From Bacteroides sp. CAG:530 (lineage in GTDB: Bacteria > Bacteroidota > Bacteroidia > Bacteroidales > Bacteroidaceae): a stretch of 29,315 bases of DNA. The notes under the pieces were generated by a model. That model saw nothing but the letters and a program-made list of their open reading frames with translations, had not been told where the DNA came from and did no database searches. The position numbers and the translations under genes are program-made. The stretch is taken from the NCBI GenBank assembly GCA_000434735.1, contig FR881233.1, positions 15,262 to 44,576 on the forward strand, written 5' to 3'. Below are positions 22,830-29,315 of this stretch, one piece after another; the first letter of the stretch is position 1, and every line of letters begins with the position of its first letter.

Positions 22830-25325
22830 TTAATTCAGTTCTGATATGTATTCTTGCGCAGCGTCAAGAGTATAAGTGGCGTTTTCTATCACCGCGTGAG
22901 CCTGCTTTTCTGTTTCATGATTGAATACAGCGTTTTGCTTATTATTTTCCAACCATTGCAGTGCCGGCAGGGTAGCTTTGTCTTCTATCAGAGTGAAACT
23001 TGGAAGCATCTTATGGGCTACAGCGCATATTGTAGCTGCATCCGATTTTTGTAATGCTGCTTTTATACGGTCGATGTTCTTTTCCGTCTCACAAACAAAT
23101 ACGTTCAGTATTTCTTTGGCGGCATCTTTATCATCTTCCGAGAAGGCGGTAAGTGCGGCGAAGTTGAATTCACCGGACGACGTGGTAGTTTCGGGTTGAG
23201 GCTGTACGCTTTCGTTCACTTCTTTATGGAATATAACTCTCAGTATATGTTGCAGTTCCGACTGATTGAACGGCTTATGCAGACATCCAGCGAAACCGGC
23301 ATTGCGGAAATACGCTTCATCCATATCGCTTCGTGCGGTTATGGCTATCACCGGTGTGTCTTGGGCATGTTGATTATCAGTGCCTTTTATCTTCTTCAGC
23401 AAATCGAATCCGCTCATCGATGGCATCTGTATATCGGTTAATATAATATCGTAGCTCGAATTTTCAACGTGACCAAGCAATTCTTCTGGAGTAAGGCAAC
23501 TATCTATAATGAGCTGATGTCTACTGTTTGATTTCTCGAAAATATTCTGCAGCATGGCCATAGTCAGTCTCAGCTGTATACGGTCATCGTCTATCATCAG
23601 TATGCGTACTTGCTTGTCGATAGGAGCTACTGCATCAGTAGGCAGGCTTGGTAATTCACTGTCGGCAGCTACAACGGGGATGCTGATACAGAATTCACTA
23701 CCTTTACCTTCTTCACTGTTCAATGTGATGTTACCATCGAGCAGTTCAACAAGTTTCTTTGTGATAGACAGTCCGAGACCGAATCCTTCCTGACCCTGAG
23801 CGTTGTTCAGTCGGGTAAACTCTTTGAAAATCTTGTTTTGTTCTTCCTCACTCATGCCGCATCCGGTATCGGTAACGCGGATAATCAGCATGTTCTGCTG
23901 AATATAGGTTTTAAGCGTAATACTTCCTTCGGCTGTAAATTTCAGTGCGTTCGATATCAGATTATCAATAATCTGGCGCAAACGGAACGGGTCGCTCTTA
24001 ATATTGGTACTAGTAGAATCCGATTTTATATAGTTCAGCTTCAATCCTTTCTTTGCGGCGAGCGGAAGGAAACTGGTGTAGATATCATCAAACAGTTCAG
24101 CCGGATTGAAAGCTACCGGATGCAGGTCCATTTTACCAGCTTCCAACCGATGGTAGTCAAGCAGCGAAGTGATAAGCAGAAGCAAGTGCTGTGCTGAACT
24201 TTTCATGTTCTGCAGATAGAAAAGCTGTCTTTTATCTTTCACCAAACGCAGCATCAGTTCTATGAACCCTATGATGGAGCCGGTAGGGGCTTTGATATCG
24301 TGCGTTATGGTAAGCATCAGTTTCTCGCGTGCCGTGAGCAAGTTTTCGGCATAGAGCTTTGATTTTTCAAGTTCCTTACGGTAATGATTGCTACGTGATA
24401 TATCCTTCAATACGATGAAACAGAACATCAACATCAACACGATAGCCAATACTGCAATGATGGCGATGGTACGCGCCGCCTGTTTACGTATTACATACTC
24501 TGCCGACAGCTTGTTCATGTTTCTCTGCGTCTCATCTTGCTCAATGCTGTCGAGCAACTGATTAACTCGTTGACTTAAGGCGTTACCAGCCATTCGCATC
24601 TTGTTGGCGTATCTGCTCAGGTCTCTCTGCTTTTTAAGCTGACCCTCGTGCACATTATGCTGTATGGTATTAATGATTTGCGTTACGCTGTCGTCTGGAA
24701 TGTAAGCTTGATCTATAGAATCGTTTATTATTTCCTCTACTACTCTATGCACCTCTGTAGAGTCTGGTTTTCCGGGCACAAACACCTCTGCCAGACGCTT
24801 GAAGAATCCCTTCTTTTTATGCTTTATGGTGTATGTGTTCTGGCGTGTTACTATATGCTTTTTCACCTGATTGCCTATGGCTGAGTCTTGCGAGGCAATC
24901 ATCTGTCTTATCTGGGTGTGATATAGTTCGTTAATTGAAGTATCCTCCAGTATCTCAAGTATAGTAAGCACGTTTTGCTCTTTTTCGCGCAGCAGAGTCT
25001 TTACAGTGTCTAATCGTGCTATCTGCAGTTCTGATGTCATTACCTTCTGCAGCGAGTCTATCAGCACTGCGGCTTCTTTCATCGTGTTTCTGTAAACGGG
25101 ATATTCTCCCACACTTCCTAAGCGCAGGTTTTGTCCTGTTATCTCGGCTTTGTACAGAGTCGAAATAATATCGTTAGTAAGTCGGCGACGCATAACGACG
25201 TTCTTCTCCATATCTGTAGACGATATCAACAGGTTCATTTGCCTATAGACATAGCCAATGGAAACAAACATCAAGACTATGAGCAATACATAACCAAACG
25301 CTATCTTAAAGGAAGTAGAGAACAT
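22830..25325 (-). CDS. Hybrid sensor histidine kinase with receiver and Hpt domains
   Basis: The 831-residue membrane kinase has a first membrane segment (about 8-28) and a roughly 250-residue mostly helical periplasmic sensor (about 30-283) of no family I recognise, with a basic patch HKKKGFFKR (169-177). A second membrane segment (about 284-306) precedes HisKA with H342 in LTITHDIKAPTGS, HATPase (N455/N459, DTGCG at 486-490, GFGLGL at 514-519), a receiver domain (about 573-700, D631 in LTDIQMPSMSG, K684) and an Hpt domain (about 720-825, H771 in AVAHKMLPSF). This is a complete His-Asp-His relay that would pass phosphate to D53 of the adjacent NtrC-type regulator. The gene starts 6 bases after the MATE stop. 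Confidence 0.95.
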   Translation of the reverse strand: MFSTSFKIAFGYVLLIVLMFVSIGYVYRQMNLLISSTDMEKNVVMRRRLTNDIISTLYKAEITGQNLRLGSVGEYPVYRNTMKEAAVLIDSLQKVMTSELQIARLDTVKTLLREKEQNVLTILEILEDTSINELYHTQIRQMIASQDSAIGNQVKKHIVTRQNTYTIKHKKKGFFKRLAEVFVPGKPDSTEVHRVVEEIINDSIDQAYIPDDSVTQIINTIQHNVHEGQLKKQRDLSRYANKMRMAGNALSQRVNQLLDSIEQDETQRNMNKLSAEYVIRKQAARTIAIIAVLAIVLMLMFCFIVLKDISRSNHYRKELEKSKLYAENLLTAREKLMLTITHDIKAPTGSIIGFIELMLRLVKDKRQLFYLQNMKSSAQHLLLLITSLLDYHRLEAGKMDLHPVAFNPAELFDDIYTSFLPLAAKKGLKLNYIKSDSTSTNIKSDPFRLRQIIDNLISNALKFTAEGSITLKTYIQQNMLIIRVTDTGCGMSEEEQNKIFKEFTRLNNAQGQEGFGLGLSITKKLVELLDGNITLNSEEGKGSEFCISIPVVAADSELPSLPTDAVAPIDKQVRILMIDDDRIQLRLTMAMLQNIFEKSNSRHQLIIDSCLTPEELLGHVENSSYDIILTDIQMPSMSGFDLLKKIKGTDNQHAQDTPVIAITARSDMDEAYFRNAGFAGCLHKPFNQSELQHILRVIFHKEVNESVQPQPETTTSSGEFNFAALTAFSEDDKDAAKEILNVFVCETEKNIDRIKAALQKSDAATICAVAHKMLPSFTLIEDKATLPALQWLENNKQNAVFNHETEKQAHAVIENATYTLDAAQEYISELN

Positions 25326-25331
25326 GGCGGT

Positions 25332-26666
25332 TTACATTTTACGGTTTATTTGGTATCTGAATCGTAGGTAATACATTATTCCGGCACTGGTCAGTCCGAA
25401 CGGGAAAGCCATCCATATACCAACTATTCCCCAGTGGAATATGAAGCCGAAAAGGTATCCTAACGGAAGAGAGATGACGAAGTAGGCTATGAAAGCGAAC
25501 AGCATCATAAGGCGCACGTCGGCTATGCCTCGTAGGGCATTGGCGAAGTTTATCTGCAGTCCGTCGCCTAACTGGTAAACCAGGAACGGTATTACGGTTT
25601 GGGCTACCATAACAGCTACTGCCTCATCGTCTGTAAACCACGGACCAATGTGATTACGCAGCATGAAGATAGGGATAGCCGTGCAGACTATCATAATGAG
25701 TATGATATGAAATCCGATGTTTGCCGTGAGTTTGGCGTTACGCCAGTCGTCTTGTCCCGCAAAGTTGCTGATGCGTACCGATACGGCTGCTCCCATACCA
25801 TAATACATCATGAAGCATACTTGTGATACGGTTATCATGATTTGATAGCTTGCCAGTTCGTTACTGCCTAGCCAACCCACCATCACCGCGCTGAGGCTGA
25901 ACGATGCTGTCTCCATACCCATCAGTCCGGCTATAGGCCATCCCAACTTGTTAAGGTGAATAAAGTCGGCTCTGTTGATAGTGCCACGCAAGAATCCTTC
26001 GCGGAATACGCTGTAGCGCTGAGTCTTGAAGAACACCACCAAGTATACTATTACCATAATGATGCGCGACAGCAGAGTAGAAAGTCCCGCTCCCGCCAAT
26101 CCCATCTCGGGCATACCGCATTTTCCGTATATAAAGATATAGTTGCCTATTATGTTCAGGCAGTTTCCGCCCAGCAGAATCCACATGGATGTCTTGGTGT
26201 CGGTAATTCCGTCAGAGAACTGCTTGAATCCGTTGAACCAAAGCACAAAAGGTATTGATGCCAGCAAGATGAGGAAATACGGCCTTATGAAAGGCAACAG
26301 TTCCTCGGGCTGTCCCAATCGGCCGAGGTTGAAATATAGAACAGTCAATGCCAAGCATACCAAAACAGCTACTACAGTGTTTGCAGCCAAGCTATTCTTA
26401 AGTACCTGACCCGCCTCGTGCAACTTCTTTTGTCCGAACAAACGTCCTATGATGGGAGTAAGTCCGTAAGCGAATCCGGTAGAGAAAATTATGGCCAAGT
26501 TTACCATGTTATTAACAAAGCTGGCAGCAGCCAACTCGGTAGTGCTGTGATGGCCAATCATCAGCGTATCGGCAAAACTAAGAATAATCATGCCTATCTG
26601 TCCGATAACGATAGGCAGTCCTAAAAGGAACAGTGTTTTATAATGTGATATGTTTACTTGTTTCAT
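25332..26666 (-). CDS. MATE-family multidrug/sodium antiporter
   Basis: The 444-residue inner-membrane protein has about 12 membrane segments in two related halves. The first half opens with LFLLGLPIVIGQIGMIILSFADTLMIG-type sequence, in which FADTLMIG is a MATE hallmark, and continues AYGLTPIIGRLFGQKK. The second half repeats the pattern with LGWPIAGLMGMETASFSLSA and AVSVRISNFAGQDD. Length and pattern fit NorM-type Na+- or H+-coupled exporters of cationic compounds. The substrate is unknown. Its ATG overlaps the stop of the M16 peptidase gene (ATGA), and the kinase gene follows after 6 bases, so the exporter is embedded in the regulatory operon. Confidence 0.95.
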   Translation of the reverse strand: MKQVNISHYKTLFLLGLPIVIGQIGMIILSFADTLMIGHHSTTELAAASFVNNMVNLAIIFSTGFAYGLTPIIGRLFGQKKLHEAGQVLKNSLAANTVVAVLVCLALTVLYFNLGRLGQPEELLPFIRPYFLILLASIPFVLWFNGFKQFSDGITDTKTSMWILLGGNCLNIIGNYIFIYGKCGMPEMGLAGAGLSTLLSRIIMVIVYLVVFFKTQRYSVFREGFLRGTINRADFIHLNKLGWPIAGLMGMETASFSLSAVMVGWLGSNELASYQIMITVSQVCFMMYYGMGAAVSVRISNFAGQDDWRNAKLTANIGFHIILIMIVCTAIPIFMLRNHIGPWFTDDEAVAVMVAQTVIPFLVYQLGDGLQINFANALRGIADVRLMMLFAFIAYFVISLPLGYLFGFIFHWGIVGIWMAFPFGLTSAGIMYYLRFRYQINRKM

Positions 26667-27901
26667 TTAATAGCTTTATAGTAAAGTATGCAACAATTAT
26701 CGGCTATAAGACTGCGCTGTGCCACCTCTTGCAGTTGCTCTGCCGTAACCGAACGGTACCTCACGGCTTCCGTGTTGATATCTTCGGCTTTCCCTATCAG
26801 TTCTAAGTATGCCATATTTGTAGCCACATTCAGATAATTGATGTTTCCGAATATCTGCTCACTTTCGTAGCGGTTCTTAACTTTTTCTAGTTCGGAAGAT
26901 TCTACCGGTGTAGTACGAAGCTTCTCTATCTCATCCCAGACGGCTTGTTCGGCTTGTTCAAGACTGATGCCTTCGGCCGGCTTTCCGGTGATGTGCAATA
27001 ATCCCTCGTCTATGCTTCCGGATATATAAGCATCTACCGAATTGAAAATCTTATTTTTCACTACCAAGTTCTGAATAAGCCGTGACGAGCGTCCGCTAGA
27101 CAGAATATCGGTTAGCATGTCGTAAGCATAATAATCCTTGTCGCGACGACTACACATATGGAACGCCATATACAGGGCATCTAGCGGAACATTTCTCTCC
27201 ACTGTTTTCCGTCTAACTTCCGTTTGCTTCGGCTCTGCGGGCAGACTACGCTGCGGTACTTCTCGCTGCGGAATCGGTCCGAACCATTTCTCGGTAAGGC
27301 GTACGCTCTCCTTGAAACTGATATTTCCGGTAATTGACAGAATGCAGTTATTCGGAGCATAGTAGCGAAAGAAGAAGTCTTTCACCTCGTCGAGCGTAGC
27401 GTTGGCTATATGGCTGATTTCCTTTCCTATGGTAGGCCAGCGATAAGGGTGAATACGGAACGCCATCTCGCGCATCAGGTGCGGTACATCGCCATAAGGC
27501 TGGTTAAGATTGCGCTGCTTGAATTCCTCTATCACCACCTGGCGCTGCACGTCCAGGCTCTGCTGACTGAAGTCGAGGCTAAGCATACGGTCGCTTTCCA
27601 GCCAGAATCCTATCTCCGCATTCGATGCAGGCAGAGTGATGTAATAATTGGTAATATCGTTATTGGTCCACGCATTGTTCTCGCCTCCCGCGTTTTGCAC
27701 AGGCGTATCATAATCGGGGATATTGACAGAACCTCCGAACATCAGGTGCTCAAATAAATGAGCAAAGCCTGTATGTTCCGGGTGTTCATCACGCGCCCCC
27801 ACATTATACAGCAAGTTGAGTGCTACCATTTGTGTCGAAGGGTCTTCATTATGCACCATGCGAAGCCCGTTCGAAAGGGTATAGTGATTAACGTAAATCA
27901 T
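26663..27901 (-). CDS. M16-family zinc metallopeptidase
   Basis: The 412-residue protein has the inverted zinc motif HLFEH (H48, E51, H52) in TGFAHLFEHLMFGGS and the downstream acidic ligand in VVIEEFKQRN (E125/E126). Two M16 homologous halves follow, the second containing RRDKDYYAYDMLTDILSSGRSS. It is the short, single-chain bacterial type related to processing-peptidase subunits. There is no obvious signal peptide, so it would act in the cytoplasm unless the start is misplaced. Typical substrates are short peptides or signal-peptide-like fragments. It begins 14 bases after the PPIase stop and overlaps the MATE start by 4 bases. Confidence 0.93.
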   Translation of the reverse strand: MIYVNHYTLSNGLRMVHNEDPSTQMVALNLLYNVGARDEHPEHTGFAHLFEHLMFGGSVNIPDYDTPVQNAGGENNAWTNNDITNYYITLPASNAEIGFWLESDRMLSLDFSQQSLDVQRQVVIEEFKQRNLNQPYGDVPHLMREMAFRIHPYRWPTIGKEISHIANATLDEVKDFFFRYYAPNNCILSITGNISFKESVRLTEKWFGPIPQREVPQRSLPAEPKQTEVRRKTVERNVPLDALYMAFHMCSRRDKDYYAYDMLTDILSSGRSSRLIQNLVVKNKIFNSVDAYISGSIDEGLLHITGKPAEGISLEQAEQAVWDEIEKLRTTPVESSELEKVKNRYESEQIFGNINYLNVATNMAYLELIGKAEDINTEAVRYRSVTAEQLQEVAQRSLIADNCCILYYKAIK

Positions 27902-27915
27902 TTTCCGTTTCTTTG

Positions 27916-28755
27916 TTATTCTACTACTGTAGCTTTCAGTATACGGATATCTTGTGTCGGGCGGTCCTGACGGTTAGTCTTAGCGGTTTCAATTTCTGCT
28001 ACCACATTCATTCCGTCTACTACTTCACCAAATACGGTATAGCTGCCGTCAAGATGCGGAGCGCCACCTACAGTGGTATATGCCTTAATCTGTTCCGGGG
28101 TAAATTTCAGGGCAGGTTCTTTAGCCACCTCTTTACGAGCCTGATTTTCGAGCGAGTCTTGCAGCTCCATGAGTCCTTCCATATCGTTAGCCTTACGCAT
28201 CTTATAGATTTCTTTCATGTGCTTACGAGCCAATGCCTGGAAAACAGTATCAAGGCGTGCCTCGTTCATCTGGTTTTCCATGTTTATCATTTGAGCTTCA
28301 GAGAATTTGCGTCCTGTTACTATATAGAACTGACATCCAGACGATTCCTTGTTGGGGTTTACATCATCGCCCTGACGTGCAGCAGCCAGCACACCTCTTT
28401 TGTGGAAGAATTTAGGATTGAATTCAGCAGGGATAGTATAACCCACGTCGCCCGAGCCTAAAGTATCTGTAGCCGAAGCAGTTTTGCTGGTAGGGTCGCC
28501 AGCCTGAATCATAAAGTTCTTGATTACACGGTGAAACAAAGTGCTGTCGTACACCCCTTCTTTTACCAACTTGATAAAGTTTTCTTTGTGCTTAGGTGTT
28601 TCATCATACAGTTTTACAGTGATGTCTCCCATAGTGGTTTCTATTTTCACCAAGGTTGCGTTGTCGTTTGCCATATTATTGTTCTTTTTTTGATTCCCGG
28701 TACATGCTGTAATGCAGCACAGTATCAGTGTGAATAAAATAGTTGTTTTTTTCAT
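27916..28755 (-). CDS. Cyclophilin-type peptidyl-prolyl isomerase lipoprotein with an internal insertion
   Basis: The 279-residue lipoprotein has a lipobox ending ITAC (C18), then a cyclophilin fold. VKIETTMGDITVKLYDE is strand 1, FHRV (74-77) contains the catalytic Arg, and IQAGDP (83-88), GVLAAAR and GCQFYIVTG follow. A helical, charged insertion of about 80 residues (about 151-231, KEIYKMRKANDMEGLMELQDS) interrupts the domain before the terminal DGSYTVFGEVVDGMNVV segment. It speeds cis-trans proline isomerisation and helps fold envelope proteins in the periplasm. It is the first gene of the five-gene minus-strand operon. Confidence 0.94.
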   Translation of the reverse strand: MKKTTILFTLILCCITACTGNQKKNNNMANDNATLVKIETTMGDITVKLYDETPKHKENFIKLVKEGVYDSTLFHRVIKNFMIQAGDPTSKTASATDTLGSGDVGYTIPAEFNPKFFHKRGVLAAARQGDDVNPNKESSGCQFYIVTGRKFSEAQMINMENQMNEARLDTVFQALARKHMKEIYKMRKANDMEGLMELQDSLENQARKEVAKEPALKFTPEQIKAYTTVGGAPHLDGSYTVFGEVVDGMNVVAEIETAKTNRQDRPTQDIRILKATVVE

Positions 28756-28779
28756 TTTAGGATTGTTTTAGATATTCTG

Positions 28780-28811
28780 CAAAAGTAATGAATTTGGTTG
28801 AATAAATAAAA
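28780..28811 (-). promoter_or_regulatory. Promoter of the PPIase-led operon
   Basis: On the minus strand a perfect -7 box TACTTTTG (complement of 28780-28787) lies 24 bases before the PPIase ATG. A T-rich CTTTTAT at the expected -33 distance (complement near 28807-28811) is a poor but possible upstream box. Confidence 0.5.
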
Positions 28812-28943
28812 GCTATACAGCGTGTTTGCTTCTTAGAATGTATTCAATTAATGAAACTTCTCAGTATTGCGTATGTAAATTGGTGTTTCTTATTCTGGAT
28901 AGGGTAGAATGTTTGCATGCGAGCTTCGAAAACAAGAATGCGA

Positions 28944-28959
28944 ATTGCAGCACTGCAAT
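28944..28959. repeat. Small perfect hairpin upstream of an orphan terminator
   Basis: ATTGCAG (28944-28950) and CTGCAAT (28953-28959) are perfect 7-bp arms around CA. It could be the first stem of a short RNA ending at the terminator at 28980-29018. Confidence 0.4.
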
Positions 28960-28979
28960 ATGCGAATGGACAAGTGAAG

Positions 28980-29018
28980 CATTGCGATGGTTTGATTGAA
29001 TCACCGCAATGTTTTTTT
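28980..29018 (+). terminator. Orphan rho-independent terminator
   Basis: CATTGCG (28980-28986) pairs with CGCAATG (29005-29011). The stem extends inward with one mismatch and one wobble, and seven T follow (29012-29018). No plus-strand gene lies just upstream. Confidence 0.65.
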
Positions 29019-29167
29019 AGGGTTTTATACGGCATGTTTCTGTTTGGTAAGATTGTCGTTTAGAATAATTGTTAAGATTATAAGAGCATCTGCCGTTTGA
29101 AGCAAATTTTCATAGTTTTCAAATTTTAATAGATGATTAGAGTATATTAACACTTCATCCCCCTAGG

Positions 29168-29185
29168 GGTAGCAGTTGCTACCCT
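29168..29185. repeat. Perfect palindrome before the edge gene
   Basis: GGGTAGCA-GT-TGCTACCC (29168-29185) has 8-bp arms and is directly preceded by CCCCTAGGGG. It covers the -33 region of the promoter at 29176-29202. It could be an operator, or the end of a mobile element. Confidence 0.5.
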
Positions 29186-29202
29186 TACATGTGGTATCTT
29201 TG
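29176..29202 (+). promoter_or_regulatory. Promoter of the edge gene
   Basis: A -7 box TATCTTTG (29195-29202) follows a TTG at 29176-29178 after 16 bases, a little short. The first ATG comes 36 bases after the box. Confidence 0.45.
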
Positions 29203-29238
29203 TATAAAACATAAACGATAAACCAATAGCTACCCTCT

Positions 29239-29315
29239 ATGTATATTATGACGCTAAAAATGAAATTTATCCAAGACCCCCGACTTGAATTTTTTGAAAA
29301 AAAATCGAGTCGTTT
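29239..29315 (+). CDS. Unidentified gene running off the right edge (partial)
   Basis: An open frame from the ATG at 29239 gives MYIMTLKMKFIQDPRLEFFE plus KKSSR before the window ends. In-frame ATGs at 29248 and 29260 are alternative starts, the last giving MKFIQDPRLEFFEKKSSR. I do not recognise the product from 25 codons. It has a promoter at a suitable distance. The last 32 bases also form an imperfect long hairpin. Confidence 0.4.
   Translation, partial: MYIMTLKMKFIQDPRLEFFEKKSSR

Larger units (their letters stand above)
28756..29238. other. Non-coding stretch at the right end
   Basis: No gene is supported in these about 480 bases. They hold the PPIase promoter, two hairpins that may belong to a plus-strand small RNA (28944-29018), an A/T-rich stretch, and the palindrome and promoter of the edge gene. 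A 63-codon minus-strand frame at 28844-29035 lies over the terminator hairpin and has no domain. Confidence 0.6.

Noticed and set aside
28844..29035. 63-codon minus-strand frame
   Set aside because: It runs through the terminator hairpin, with no domain and no promoter.

Overview
The window comes from a Bacteroidota genome, most likely a gut Bacteroidales species of the Bacteroides/Phocaeicola/Prevotella type. The evidence is a SusC/SusD pair with an ECF sigma factor and FecR anti-sigma, many lipoprotein signal peptides, starts without Shine-Dalgarno sequences, and several -7 boxes of the form TAnnTTTG. I cannot name the species from sequence alone.

Left part (1-6746). A cardiolipin-synthase-like phospholipase D gene runs off the left edge on the minus strand. 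It is divergent from a two-gene unit on the plus strand: a small secreted protein of unknown function and a GH95 alpha-L-fucosidase, closed by a strong terminator. Two identical initiator tRNA-fMet genes follow on the minus strand with their own promoter and terminator. Next is a plus-strand operon of a TetR regulator, the fatty-acid enzyme FabG and an RluA-type pseudouridine synthase, also ending in a terminator.

Middle part (6747-21400). A 700-base non-coding stretch carries a GGGG-rich inverted repeat, a four-unit array of about 22-bp palindromic repeats, and a perfect palindrome on the putative sigma-factor promoter. Behind it lies a complete polysaccharide utilization locus: ECF sigma, FecR, SusC with an STN signalling domain, SusD, a surface glycan-binding lipoprotein, two GH20 beta-N-acetylhexosaminidase lipoproteins, and an HGSNAT/NagX-like membrane protein. 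A GDSL/SGNH esterase gene with its middle deleted ends the locus. The region is visibly more A/T-rich than its flanks. The inferred target is a host-type glycan with terminal beta-GlcNAc or GalNAc, such as mucin O-glycan, N-glycan or glycosaminoglycan fragments. The SusC STN domain, FecR and sigma factor would sense the glycan, SusC/D and the lipoprotein would capture it, the GH20 enzymes would trim it, and the membrane acyltransferase may act on amino-sugar ends.

Right part (21400-29315). Five minus-strand genes with very short gaps or overlaps look like one operon: cyclophilin-type PPIase lipoprotein, M16 zinc peptidase, MATE exporter, hybrid histidine kinase with receiver and Hpt domains, and an NtrC-type sigma-54 response regulator. 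This couples envelope protein quality functions and export to a phosphorelay. The last 560 bases hold a possible small RNA with a clear terminator, and the promoter and first 25 codons of an unidentified gene running off the right edge.
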